64,000 nucleotides of DNA from Candidatus Aminicenans sakinawicola JGI OTU-1 (GTDB lineage Bacteria > Acidobacteriota > Aminicenantia > Aminicenantales > Aminicenantaceae), in contig AWNV01000001.1 of the NCBI GenBank assembly GCA_000493965.1, positions 62,001-126,000 on the forward strand, given 5' to 3'. The translations under genes and the position numbers were made by a program. The notes beneath the pieces were generated by a model. The model did no database searches. It was not told the origin of the DNA and was given only the letters and a program-made list of their open reading frames with translations. Positions 44,564 to 54,565 of this stretch are shown here, in pieces; the stretch's first letter is position 1; each line of letters starts with the position of its first letter.

Positions 44564-47462
44564 ACTGTTAGATAAACCATTTGACCAATATCAGCGGTAC
44601 AGAGTTGTAACAGAGATTTTACAGATTATTAAGAAGCAAACTGGGAAAAAACATATAAAAATTCTGGATGTAGGTGGCTACTTTAAAAACAGTAAGGGAC
44701 AGGATGTGTTTCCAATTAAAGAGTTTTTACCTGAATATGAAATTTTTGTTCTTGATATTGCTGATTCTTTATTGCCGCATTATATTCAAGGTAATGCAAC
44801 AAATATGCCTTTCCTTCAAAATACATTTGATGTGGTCAATTGCCAGGATGTATTAGAGCATATTCCGGCAAAAGAAAGAACAAGATTTCTAGGCTCTCTC
44901 TTAGAAACAACAAAGGATTTTATGATACTTGGGGCCCCTTTTAAAACAGAAAACAGTATACTTGCTGAGAAAATATTGTTTGAGTTTATACTGAAAACAC
45001 TAAAAGGTAGACACAAAGAATTGGAAGAGCATATTTTAAATGGTCTCCCTGAATGTAAAGATGTTAAATCAATTTTAGTAAAGAAAAAATTTAAATATTG
45101 TGAATTCCCAAGTGGATATTTGAATAACTGGCTTCTTATGATGATCGTAAAACACTATATTCTGGCCCTGCCTGATTCGCAACAACTGTCTACTTTGATT
45201 GACAGATTCTACAATATACATTTTTATGAAAGTGATCAGAGACACCCAGCCTATAGGCATATGTTTGTAATCAGTAAGCTCAAAAAAAATGATTATATGC
45301 TGAAAAAAATTTCAGATAAATTTAGATATTATCAGGAAAAATATAAATATCTGACAGTGGAGAAATCTAACATCTCTAGTCTACAGACACTTTTAAGTTT
45401 GGAAGCATTAAAAGATAAAAATAAATTGGAGGTGTTAAATTCGCAAATTGAGGTGTTAAATTCGCAAATTGAGGCGTTAAAGAAAGATAATCACGATCAA
45501 AATATTCATATCCAGAATTTTAAGAGGGAAACCCAAGAAAAAAAACAACTTATCCAGAGCCAGAAAGAAGAGATATACAACAAGGAAGTTCACATCAGAA
45601 ATATTGAAACAAACATGGAGATGATTTTAAACTCCAAAGTCTGGCGCCTCGCCGATTTTTTTAGAAAAATATTTTATATGAAAATATTAAAAATATTTCC
45701 CGTTTTGCAACGATCAATATTAATGATAACAAGAGAAGGCTTTCGTTCGTTTTGGCAAAAGGTCAAAAATAAAGAATTGATGAGATCCAAGGATTTGTAT
45801 GATATATGGATTGAAAAAAATTCTTTAACCAAAGAAAAAGAAAGTAGTATTCGGGAAGAAATCGAACAATTCTCATACAAACCAAAATTCAGCATCATTT
45901 TGCCTGTGTACAATGTGGATAAAATCTGGCTGGAGAGAGCCATAAATTCTGTCTTTGATCAGCTATATGAAAACTGGGAGCTTTGTTTGGTTGATGATGC
46001 GTCTACAAAAAAACATATAAAAAACACACTTTTGAAATATGAGAACAATAAAAAGGTTAGACTTAAATTTCTTGAAGAAAATAGAGGGATTTCAGGAGCA
46101 TCAAACGAAGCCTTATCGTTGGCGACCGGAGAGTTTGTTGGCTTTTTAGATCATGATGATGAACTATCCATAGATGCCCTTTATGAAAACGTCAAGTTTC
46201 TGAATAAATACCCGGAAGCTGATCTTATCTACAGTGACGAGGATAAGATTAATCCGCAAGGAAGAAGAATAGAGCCTTATTTTAAACCTGATTGGTCTCC
46301 GGATTTGTTATTATCCTACAATTACATATGCCATTTCTCAGTCTACCGAAAAATAATTATTGATAAAATTAAAAGATTTAGGAGCGGATATGAAGGAAGT
46401 CAAGATTATGACTTGATTTTGAGGGTAACAGAAAAAACAGATAAAATCTTCCATATTCCAAAAATCCTATACCATTGGAGACAGATAAAAGGCTCAACAT
46501 CGGCAGCACATAAAGAAAAAGTCACTCATATTAACAATTCGATAAAAGTATTACAACAAGCTTTACAGAGACGAGGAATTGATGGAACTGTAGAAAAGGG
46601 AATTAATTTTAATCAGTTTGAAAGTTACAGAGTAAAAAGAAGATTAAAACAAAAACCGTTAATTTCAATCATTATACCCATGAAAGATAAGATTTCTTTT
46701 CTTAAGAGGAATCTTAAAAGCATCCAAGAAAAAACTGATTATGAGAATTATGAGATAATCATTGTGGATAATAACAGCAAAGAAAAACAAACTCTTGACT
46801 ATCTTGAGATTATCAAGAAGAAAAAGCATATCAGAATATTACAATTTAAAAGTGATTTTAATTTTTCAAAAATCAACAATTTTGCCGTGACTAAAGCAAA
46901 AGGTAAACACATCCTTTTTTTAAATAATGATATTGAAGTGATTTGCAAAGGATGGCTCAAAGCCATGCTTGAACACTCAATGCGAAAAGAAATTGGTGCA
47001 GTTGGAGCGAAACTGATTTTTCCCAACAATACAATTCAGCATGCAGGGACGGTTCTGGGATTGGGAGGTTTGGCAGGGCACTCTCATAAACATTTTCCTG
47101 CAGATAGTAATGGTTATTTTGGAGCTTTGAATACAATTCGTAACTACAGCGCTATTACAGCAGCATGTATGATGACCCGAAAAGAAGTATTTGAAGAAGT
47201 AGGAAGATTTGATGAAATAAAATTATCTGTTGCATTCAATGATGTGGATCTATGCTTGAAAATCAGAAAAAAAGGCTATCTTATTGTTTATACACCTTAT
47301 GCAGTCCTATATCATTATGAATCTAAAAGCCGGGGTTATGATTTGAACCCCGATGAAATTTTATTCATGAAAAACAAATGGGGAAATATCTTGTTATCAG
47401 ATCCCTATTATAATCCTAATCTAACACTCGATAGTGAAGACTTCAGAATAAAAATCAATTAA
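44550..47462 (+). CDS. Methyltransferase - coiled coil - double GT2 fusion (WsaE/WbdD-like)
   Basis: A 970-residue cytoplasmic enzyme. Residues about 1-240 are a class I methyltransferase (ILDVGGYF, FDVVNCQDVLEHIP). About 250-355 is a strongly charged coiled coil with heptads EVLNSQI-EVLNSQI from a perfect 21-bp duplication at 45429-45470. Two GT-A domains start near residue 446 (FSIILPVYN, DHDDELS, GSQDYDLILRV) and 703 (ISIIIPMKD, LFLNNDIEV, FNDVDLCLKI). This resembles WsaE, a multi-domain methylrhamnosyltransferase, with a WbdD-like coiled coil that could measure chain length. It overlaps Wzt, so export and termination are probably coupled. Confidence 0.85.
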   Translation: MDKDKLLDKPFDQYQRYRVVTEILQIIKKQTGKKHIKILDVGGYFKNSKGQDVFPIKEFLPEYEIFVLDIADSLLPHYIQGNATNMPFLQNTFDVVNCQDVLEHIPAKERTRFLGSLLETTKDFMILGAPFKTENSILAEKILFEFILKTLKGRHKELEEHILNGLPECKDVKSILVKKKFKYCEFPSGYLNNWLLMMIVKHYILALPDSQQLSTLIDRFYNIHFYESDQRHPAYRHMFVISKLKKNDYMLKKISDKFRYYQEKYKYLTVEKSNISSLQTLLSLEALKDKNKLEVLNSQIEVLNSQIEALKKDNHDQNIHIQNFKRETQEKKQLIQSQKEEIYNKEVHIRNIETNMEMILNSKVWRLADFFRKIFYMKILKIFPVLQRSILMITREGFRSFWQKVKNKELMRSKDLYDIWIEKNSLTKEKESSIREEIEQFSYKPKFSIILPVYNVDKIWLERAINSVFDQLYENWELCLVDDASTKKHIKNTLLKYENNKKVRLKFLEENRGISGASNEALSLATGEFVGFLDHDDELSIDALYENVKFLNKYPEADLIYSDEDKINPQGRRIEPYFKPDWSPDLLLSYNYICHFSVYRKIIIDKIKRFRSGYEGSQDYDLILRVTEKTDKIFHIPKILYHWRQIKGSTSAAHKEKVTHINNSIKVLQQALQRRGIDGTVEKGINFNQFESYRVKRRLKQKPLISIIIPMKDKISFLKRNLKSIQEKTDYENYEIIIVDNNSKEKQTLDYLEIIKKKKHIRILQFKSDFNFSKINNFAVTKAKGKHILFLNNDIEVICKGWLKAMLEHSMRKEIGAVGAKLIFPNNTIQHAGTVLGLGGLAGHSHKHFPADSNGYFGALNTIRNYSAITAACMMTRKEVFEEVGRFDEIKLSVAFNDVDLCLKIRKKGYLIVYTPYAVLYHYESKSRGYDLNPDEILFMKNKWGNILLSDPYYNPNLTLDSEDFRIKIN
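45429..45470 (+). repeat. Perfect 21-bp tandem repeat encoding one heptad
   Basis: Two identical 21-base units (45429-45449 and 45450-45470) encode EVLNSQI twice inside the coiled coil; a third, diverged unit starts at 45471. Slippage would add or remove whole heptads without changing the frame. Confidence 0.9.
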
Positions 47463-47463
47463 A

Positions 47464-48333
47464 ATGGCATGCGATTTATCAGTCGTTATAATTAATTGGA
47501 ATACAAAAAATTTATTGTATCAGTCTATTAAATCAATAAGAAATCACACACAAAAAATCTCTCTTGAGATAGTTGTAGTTGACAATTTTTCTTCGGATGG
47601 AAGCCCGGAAATGGTTGAAGAGAACTTTCCAGAGGTTATACTTATAAAGAACAAAAATAATAATGGATATGGAAGAGCTGCTAATCAAGGATTAGCAGTA
47701 GTTCAAGGGAAATATGTTTTAGTTTTAAACAGTGATGTAGTTATAAAAGAAAATTGCTTGGATGAGATGTTTGATTTTATGGAAAAAAACCATGCTATTG
47801 GAGCATCCTCTTGCAAGTTGATCTTTCCGGATGGAACGCTTCAACATTCCTGCAGAGAATTTCCAAGATTTAAAACATTTTTTCTAATGCTAATTGGGAT
47901 AAGATTTCTCTTCCCAAAAATGGAAATATTTCGAGAATATTTAATGCTGGATTGGAACCACTCAGAAATAAAAGAAGTTGACCAGATAATGGGAAGTTTT
48001 ATGTTTATAAGAAGAAATGTTATAAGGGAAGTTGGGGGATTTGATGAAAGATTTTGGATGTATTTTGAAGAAGTAGATTTGTGTTTAAGGATTAAGGAAG
48101 CGGGCTGGAAAATAGTCCACTATCCTTATGTCTCGGCTGTTCATTTCTTATCCAAGAGCGCAGAACAATGGGGGCACATTAAGAAAATACATGAATTCCA
48201 AAAAAGTTCATTAAAATACTTTAAAAAAAATGGGAAATTTTATGAATATTATATCTTGTTGGCTGTAAACAAAATAAAATATTTGTTTTTCACACCAATT
48301 TTAAAGCTCATAAAAAAATGCCAGAGAAAATAA
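47464..48333 (+). CDS. Family 2 glycosyltransferase (rhamnosyltransferase-like)
   Basis: 289 residues. LSVVIINWNTK, VVDNFSSDGS, LNSDVVI, KLIFPDGTLQHSCR and MYFEEVDLCLRI are in the order found in WbbL/RfbF-like rhamnosyltransferases. A C-terminal basic stretch may bind the membrane surface. It starts at ATG 47464, one base after the stop of the fusion gene. Confidence 0.8.
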   Translation: MACDLSVVIINWNTKNLLYQSIKSIRNHTQKISLEIVVVDNFSSDGSPEMVEENFPEVILIKNKNNNGYGRAANQGLAVVQGKYVLVLNSDVVIKENCLDEMFDFMEKNHAIGASSCKLIFPDGTLQHSCREFPRFKTFFLMLIGIRFLFPKMEIFREYLMLDWNHSEIKEVDQIMGSFMFIRRNVIREVGGFDERFWMYFEEVDLCLRIKEAGWKIVHYPYVSAVHFLSKSAEQWGHIKKIHEFQKSSLKYFKKNGKFYEYYILLAVNKIKYLFFTPILKLIKKCQRK

Positions 48334-48364
48334 TTTATAGAAAGAACGGTTTAAGATATTAAAA

Positions 48365-49402
48365 ATGGAAAAAGGTAAAGCAAGTTTCATCATTGTTAAT
48401 TGGAATGGTCAAGAGACTATCGCTGAATGTCTCGATTCGATATTTTCCCAAACTTATAAAAACAATGAAATTATATTTATTGATAATAATTCCTCTGATA
48501 ATTCACTGGAACTGGTTAAAAAAAATTATACTGTCGATAAATTAATAATTTTGGACAGGAATTATGGATATGCAAAAGCTAATAATCTTGGACTCAAACA
48601 TGCAGCAGGAGAATATATAGCTTTAGTAAATAATGATACTGTCTTAGAAAATGATTGGCTTGAGAAAGCTATCGCTGTTTTCCGGAAATGCGAGTATAAA
48701 AATTTAGGGAGTGTCGCTACAAAAATAATAAATTATTACAACAGAAATTTAATTGATAGTGCAGGTGTTGAGTATTATGGCTTTGGAGCTTGTTGGGACT
48801 ATAAAAATTTGCTCCAAGATTCTCTAGAGGTTAATCAAAGAAAAGAGGTGTTTGGAGCATGCGCAAGTGCTGCTCTTTATAGAAAAAAAATAATTGATGA
48901 AGTTGGTTTATTCGATCCAAATTATTTCATATATTTTGAAGACACCGAATTAGCATTTAGACTCAGGCTTTTTGGTTATAATTGCATCTATGAACCGAAG
49001 GCAGTTTCTTATCATTATGGTTCTAGAAGACGAGATAAAAGCAATAAGTTCTATATAGATTTCGGGAGAAGAAATATAGAATTTTTGTTTATCAAAAATA
49101 TGCAGGGAAGTCTATTCACTAAATATTTTCTAAGTCATTATATTTATGAATTAGCTCTTTTCTTTTTTTTCTTATTTGTTGGTAAAGGAATCCCTTTTAT
49201 AAAGGCAAAAATTGGGGTCCTTAATAATCTCGGTTATTTATTGAAAGAGAGAAAAGATTTAAGATTAACTTTAATGAAATTAAACAAGTTAAAAGACATA
49301 AATGAAGTAGAACGATATTTTTTGCATTATCCCTTAAGAGGTTTATTTAACAAAATTAAAAGAGCTATATGGACATATAAAATATATATGAACATAAATT
49401 AG
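48365..49402 (+). CDS. Family 2 glycosyltransferase
   Basis: 345 residues: SFIIVNWNGQE, FIDNNSSDNS, LVNNDTVLE, FGACASAALY, and FIYFEDTELAFRL as the acceptor/base region. The C-terminal 110 residues contain one hydrophobic segment, perhaps a membrane contact. It is close to the WbbL group; the sugar is unknown. Confidence 0.8.
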   Translation: MEKGKASFIIVNWNGQETIAECLDSIFSQTYKNNEIIFIDNNSSDNSLELVKKNYTVDKLIILDRNYGYAKANNLGLKHAAGEYIALVNNDTVLENDWLEKAIAVFRKCEYKNLGSVATKIINYYNRNLIDSAGVEYYGFGACWDYKNLLQDSLEVNQRKEVFGACASAALYRKKIIDEVGLFDPNYFIYFEDTELAFRLRLFGYNCIYEPKAVSYHYGSRRRDKSNKFYIDFGRRNIEFLFIKNMQGSLFTKYFLSHYIYELALFFFFLFVGKGIPFIKAKIGVLNNLGYLLKERKDLRLTLMKLNKLKDINEVERYFLHYPLRGLFNKIKRAIWTYKIYMNIN

Positions 49403-49406
49403 ACAA

Positions 49407-50627
49407 ATGACTGCTTTAAAACGTATTTTATTCTTGAATAGATCTTTCTATCCGGATGTAGAATCAACTGGTCAATTATTAACAGAACTTTGTGAGGAAC
49501 TTGAGAATGACTTTGAAATTCATGTAATATGTGGGAATCCTCTTTATAAAAAAGTTAAAAATAGGGGAATAATCAATAAATCACTTTATAGAAATATAAC
49601 AATATGGAGAATAAATAACACAAGATTTCCAAAAAAGCATTTATTTGCCCGAATTATTAACTTAATTTCTTATTTTATCCCGTGCTTTATTAGAATATTT
49701 TTCTTTAAAAACATTGCATGTGTTATCGCAGAAACAGATCCTCCTTTACTAGGGATAATAGCTTGTTTATATAGTAAAATTCGGAATTCTTGCTTTATTT
49801 ACTATGTTCAGGATCTTTGGCCAAATGTGGGGATTGTAAATGGCCAATTAACTAACCGGTTAATCATAAAAATATTAAAGAGGGCAAATAAATTTCTTTA
49901 CGACAATTCAAAGAAAATAATTGTCCCTGGGAGAGATATGAAAATACGATTGGTTGAGGAAAATCGTATTCCTCCGCACAAAATTGAAGTCGTAGAAAAT
50001 TGGGCCGATCCAAATCAAATTTTCCCAATTAAACGAAAAGACAATATTTTTTTAAAGCAAAGTTTTTTTAAAAATAAATTTGTGGTGATGTACTCTGGAA
50101 ATATTGGCTTATCCCAGGACCTTGAAAATATTATTTATTTGGCGGATTCATTAAAAGAAATCGATGATATTTTGTTTGTTTTAATTGGAGAAGGAGCTTA
50201 TAAAGATAAACTAATCAATTTGTCTGCTTCTCTGGGGTTGAAAAATATAAAATTCTTGACTTATCAAGACAAAGAAAATTTAAAATTTACCTTGAGTGCT
50301 GCCCATGTTCACTTAATCCAAATGAAGAAGGGAATGAGAGGAAACATTGTTCCAAGTAAAGTATATGGTATCATGGCAGCAGGGAAACCATTTATTGCGG
50401 CTGTGGATGAAGAGAGTGAAATATATAAAATGACGTACAAATTTAAATGTGGAATTAACGTTAATCCTTCTAATGTCGAAGAATTAGAAAAAGGTGTGCT
50501 CTGGGCTTATAAGAATAGAGATAAAATAGAAAAGATGGGGAAAAACGGAAGAAATGCCTTAGAAAAGTATTATTCAAAGAAAATATGCACCCAAAAATTT
50601 AAAAAAGTGATCGAAAATGCAATTTAA
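49407..50627 (+). CDS. Family 4 glycosyltransferase (WcaI/WbuB-like)
   Basis: 406 residues. RILFLNRSFYPDVESTGQLL is the N-terminal acceptor loop, YVQDLWP belongs to the WcaI/WbuB type, and VENWADPNQIFPI and YSGNIGLSQDLE start the C-terminal domain. The usual EX7E is changed to SKVYGIMAAGKPF, where the first glutamate position is not obvious. It may use an amino-sugar donor as WbuB does, but that is inference. Confidence 0.8.
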   Translation: MTALKRILFLNRSFYPDVESTGQLLTELCEELENDFEIHVICGNPLYKKVKNRGIINKSLYRNITIWRINNTRFPKKHLFARIINLISYFIPCFIRIFFFKNIACVIAETDPPLLGIIACLYSKIRNSCFIYYVQDLWPNVGIVNGQLTNRLIIKILKRANKFLYDNSKKIIVPGRDMKIRLVEENRIPPHKIEVVENWADPNQIFPIKRKDNIFLKQSFFKNKFVVMYSGNIGLSQDLENIIYLADSLKEIDDILFVLIGEGAYKDKLINLSASLGLKNIKFLTYQDKENLKFTLSAAHVHLIQMKKGMRGNIVPSKVYGIMAAGKPFIAAVDEESEIYKMTYKFKCGINVNPSNVEELEKGVLWAYKNRDKIEKMGKNGRNALEKYYSKKICTQKFKKVIENAI

Positions 50628-50630
50628 TAC

Positions 50631-52004
50631 ATGATAGGAATGAAAGAAATAATAGTAAAAAATAAATATGTTGGTCCTGGAATAAAATATATAGGCTGGA
50701 GTGGACGCGGGTGGGCAGATGGAGGACCAACTGGTGCAGGTCCAATTTACTGCAAAGCTCCATCATGGGAAAGTTATGGCAAAGAAATCGGAATCAATAT
50801 GGTGAGAATGGGATTCTCGATGAAACATTTTCTTCCTGATAATTTAAATGACAAATATTCTTTATCCGAATATGTAAAAAAGGGAATGGAAAATGTTGAA
50901 GTTTCATGGGCTAAAAGTGAACGTACAAGCTATTCCTATTGTATAGAAAGATGTCATGATTTGGGTTGGAAAATCCTTATTTGTGTCAATCCTTCTCTAA
51001 ATAGTAATTGGAATCCGTCTTTGATAACTCAATCATCCGATTTTCTTACAATATGGGAAAAATTTTGTTTTTACTTAGCTAAATCAATAGAAGAAAATTG
51101 GCCTGGAATGGCTGATTTTTTTGAAATAACAAATGAGCCTGATATAGGATATTTTGATGGAGAAACGTTTCTTCCTGGTTATAAAGGAATTCGTAAGGGA
51201 ATTACTCCTTTTCAATATTGTCTCTTACTTCAGAATGCATATAGAGGTATAAAAAAAGCGGTACCTAACGCTAAAATCATAGGACCTGGTATTGCAAGTT
51301 GGGACCAAAAATGGATTAAAGAAATTTTTATGCAGAGCGGTTCTTCTTTAGATGGAATATCTTATCACAATGTAATGGGAAATTTTCGAGATATGGATGT
51401 ATTAAAGGAGGCAAGAGAATTGCTGTTGCAGTATGTGCCTCAATCTTCAGATAATATTTTCAACAGTGAATGGGCATTGTGGCCAAACCATGATACTGAT
51501 AATCTGGAAACTGCTCTTAGAATAGCTCAAATTTTATATTACCAAGCGGTTGGTAATGTCTGTGGTTCTTTATACCTTGGACCTTCACAACCAAGGGAAT
51601 TTAAAAAAGGATTAGGAGTGTTAAAATTTTATTCAAATAATCCTGATTTGGTTGAGAGAACTTTAACTTTTTTCGTTTTTCGTCTAATGGTAAGAGGACT
51701 TTTAGAAGGAAAACAATTAGAATTAGTAAACCCTTTTGAAAAGTTGAAAATATTAGCTCTTTTTAGAAATCAACAGGAGCTTGTAATTACTATAATTAAT
51801 CCGAGCAAGAAGAAGTTTAGAGGTATTTCTATCATTATTGATGAGAGTATAAATTTAAAAGAAAAAGCTTCTTTAAAAATATATCAATTCGATCATAATT
51901 ATCTTGACGATTATAAAGAATCTTATTACAAGATTTTAAATGCGTTTGATGTTAAAGCTAAAAGTATAATTCAGTTTGTAATTTCAATTTCTAATCCAAA
52001 ATGA
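50631..52004 (+). CDS. Clan GH-A glycoside hydrolase-like protein, no signal peptide
   Basis: 457 residues of TIM-barrel type. FFEITNEPD gives the acid/base glutamate (E169), and NSEWALW gives the likely nucleophile (E280) at the usual distance. SYHNVMG and the C-terminal beta domain (from about 385) fit GH39/GH79/GH30-like enzymes. There is no leader peptide, so it appears cytoplasmic, which is odd for an endo-glycanase. It may trim lipid-linked intermediates or release misassembled polymer. It overlaps the next gene by 4 bases (ATGA), so it belongs to this operon. ATG 50640 is an alternative start. Confidence 0.65.
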   Translation: MIGMKEIIVKNKYVGPGIKYIGWSGRGWADGGPTGAGPIYCKAPSWESYGKEIGINMVRMGFSMKHFLPDNLNDKYSLSEYVKKGMENVEVSWAKSERTSYSYCIERCHDLGWKILICVNPSLNSNWNPSLITQSSDFLTIWEKFCFYLAKSIEENWPGMADFFEITNEPDIGYFDGETFLPGYKGIRKGITPFQYCLLLQNAYRGIKKAVPNAKIIGPGIASWDQKWIKEIFMQSGSSLDGISYHNVMGNFRDMDVLKEARELLLQYVPQSSDNIFNSEWALWPNHDTDNLETALRIAQILYYQAVGNVCGSLYLGPSQPREFKKGLGVLKFYSNNPDLVERTLTFFVFRLMVRGLLEGKQLELVNPFEKLKILALFRNQQELVITIINPSKKKFRGISIIIDESINLKEKASLKIYQFDHNYLDDYKESYYKILNAFDVKAKSIIQFVISISNPK

Positions 52005-54565
52005 GAATTATCGAAAAATTGGCAAAGAAAACTCCTGAATTTAAAAGTAATGAAGTAAAGATTGTCTCTGACATAAAAAACTCAATATCAAAATATAAAA
52101 ATCTATTTGCTTTCCTTTTTTTTGTTATACTGGCAATAATAGCGATTGGAGCCAATCCCTTAGCTAGGGAAACTGTAGGTCCTTTCGATCTTTTAGTGTC
52201 AAGTCATGGCTATTCATCTGTTGCCCCTTCCAATATGAAGGTTCGTTGTCGTGAACGCTCAGATATATTAGATGCAAGGTTTCCAGGATTGATCAAACTT
52301 AAGAATGAATTTTACTACGATCTCAAAAATTTCAATAAAAAAAAACTGGATTTAGTTGGCAACTTGTATGTATTGATATGGAAACCAAGTTTATTAATAT
52401 TTGTATGTATCCCGAATGATCCATTAGCTTATTATTGTTCACAGCTATTTAAATTAATAATTTCTGGATTTGGGATTTTCCTTTTCTTGCGATTATTTCT
52501 TTCTTATCCGGCTTCCCTTTTCGGGGGAATTGTGTATATGCTTTGCGGCTTTAATGCCGCCTGGTTTTTTTGGCTACAAGTAGACACTTCTATGTGGATT
52601 CCATGGCTCTTTTGGGCCGTTGCTGCATATCTCATTTCAAACCGAACCAGATACCTTTTCCTTACTACTTTAATAAGTGTATTTTTAATTAAAGGAGCAT
52701 TTCCTGCAGTTGCTGCTTATGGATTTTATTCAGTTGCTTTATTTATTTTAATATATAACATTTTCAACTATAAAAGCATTTATTCCTTTTTCAAAAAAAG
52801 CATCACTCCCTTATTATTTGTTGCTTTTGCTTATATAATTTCCAGTGATTATTTATTAAATTTAATTAATACCATTGAAAATGCAGATTTATCTTACAGA
52901 GGAAGAGCTAATACGATTCTTAGTTTGAAAAAGTTAAAAAATTTATTTAACCCAAGCGATCTCCATGTGGAGACCTCTATCTATAGCGGTTTCCTTGCCT
53001 TTATTTTTTCTTTAATCAGTTTCCCTTATTTGTGGGTGAAAAAGGAGTCTAAAAAGTCAAAATCGTTTTATGTCTTTTCATTGCTTTTGATGATAATTTC
53101 TATCGTTATTGCATATGGTCTAATAAATCATAATCTAATACGTAAAATACCGATATTCTCTTCCAATCCATGGCAAAGAATGAGTGTAATCATCGGCATA
53201 TCAATTGCTTTGCTTTCATCCTCTTTTATAGAAATCCTCCAAAATTTAAAAAAAAGATCATCGAAAGTTTTTAAGCTTATCACACCTTTGTTGATTATTT
53301 TCTGTCTTATCCAATTTATTGATCAAAAGAAATATTTCAATAAATTCAACGGTGCTTCACGTTCGGAATATTTTTTTCCTTTAACGCCCTCGATTGACTT
53401 TGTAAAAAAAAATATAAAGGACTATCAATCTATTATTGCAGATAACTCGTTTAGTATATCTGGGACCTTATCTTCGTATGATCTTTTTGAGTGGTATCGT
53501 CATTCTTTCAGAAGCAAAGCAGAAAAAAAACTCTTACTATCGCTTGCCCCAAATTCAGACGCAAGCCCTACTGCATTTAATCCTTCATCACGAAATATCG
53601 ATTTTTCATCTCCATTAATGAATCTATTTACTATAAGATATATTTTAATCAATGCAAAATATATTTCAGTCAATAAAAAAAAATTAATTTCTATTATAAC
53701 TATCCCGTTTTATAGGCAGCCCCAAATTAGCCATTGTCCTTCACCTCCAATTCCTTCCAACGAAATATGTCAACATTTTTATTTGTCGGAAAGTAGGCAT
53801 TTATCTGGTATAAATCTTTATCTTGCAAACTATGGAAATAACAATTTTGATTCAGATGTATTACTGAAATTGTTTGATTCGAAGAATCACGAACTCATCG
53901 GTATTTCAAAAAAAGACAAGAAGTACATTAAAGATAATACCTGGGAATATTTTGGTTTTGACAAGCCCATAAAATTAGAAAAGGGAGAGTACGAATTCTC
54001 GTTAACACTTGTAAATAAAAAGACGCACTCGATGCTTTCAGTATGGTCAACTAAAAGAACATCGGAAATAAATAGCTATTTAACTGTTAATGGAGAAGAA
54101 ACTGATCTTTCATTCAAATATTCATTACATAGAGCAATTAATATTGACAAAAAAAAATATCGGGTCCATAGACTAGAGCGAGCTGTTGCAGTTGTAGAAA
54201 ATTTAGAATGCCCGGAAGGGCCTTATTTGATCTCCGATATTGATAAGTACCCTCCAGTTATAAAAATTAGAAATCTAACTTACGAAAGTACTGTCGGAGA
54301 GATTGCAATCCATCTCCCAGAGAAATGTTCAGGATACGTGATTATTCCCCGTCCTAATGATAATTATCTTGCTTATGTAGATGGGAAATTAAAAGATATA
54401 GAGCAATACTTAGGGGTCATGCCTGCAGTTTATGTAGATAATAATACTCAAATTTTTATCAAAAAAAAGCCTTTTTATCTTATGACTGGTTTTATTATTT
54501 CTTTTCTTTCATTATTATTTTTCGTAATTCTTTTATTTTTCAAACGGAAGAACAGGAATTTTTAA
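52001..54565 (+). CDS. Large membrane protein, YfhO-like (copy 2)
   Basis: 854 residues. An N-terminal helix (about 35-50) is followed by a loop with ETVGPFDLLVSS and DILDARFPG, then about ten helices (LSYPASLFGGIVYMLCGFNAAWFFW is typical), a large C-terminal soluble domain from about 470 to 825, and a final helix. It shares this layout with the minus-strand copy at 9.7-12.4 kb, but not close sequence identity. I infer a GT-C-like role in decorating an outward-facing glycan or lipid. Confidence 0.65.
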   Translation: MRIIEKLAKKTPEFKSNEVKIVSDIKNSISKYKNLFAFLFFVILAIIAIGANPLARETVGPFDLLVSSHGYSSVAPSNMKVRCRERSDILDARFPGLIKLKNEFYYDLKNFNKKKLDLVGNLYVLIWKPSLLIFVCIPNDPLAYYCSQLFKLIISGFGIFLFLRLFLSYPASLFGGIVYMLCGFNAAWFFWLQVDTSMWIPWLFWAVAAYLISNRTRYLFLTTLISVFLIKGAFPAVAAYGFYSVALFILIYNIFNYKSIYSFFKKSITPLLFVAFAYIISSDYLLNLINTIENADLSYRGRANTILSLKKLKNLFNPSDLHVETSIYSGFLAFIFSLISFPYLWVKKESKKSKSFYVFSLLLMIISIVIAYGLINHNLIRKIPIFSSNPWQRMSVIIGISIALLSSSFIEILQNLKKRSSKVFKLITPLLIIFCLIQFIDQKKYFNKFNGASRSEYFFPLTPSIDFVKKNIKDYQSIIADNSFSISGTLSSYDLFEWYRHSFRSKAEKKLLLSLAPNSDASPTAFNPSSRNIDFSSPLMNLFTIRYILINAKYISVNKKKLISIITIPFYRQPQISHCPSPPIPSNEICQHFYLSESRHLSGINLYLANYGNNNFDSDVLLKLFDSKNHELIGISKKDKKYIKDNTWEYFGFDKPIKLEKGEYEFSLTLVNKKTHSMLSVWSTKRTSEINSYLTVNGEETDLSFKYSLHRAINIDKKKYRVHRLERAVAVVENLECPEGPYLISDIDKYPPVIKIRNLTYESTVGEIAIHLPEKCSGYVIIPRPNDNYLAYVDGKLKDIEQYLGVMPAVYVDNNTQIFIKKKPFYLMTGFIISFLSLLFFVILLFFKRKNRNF

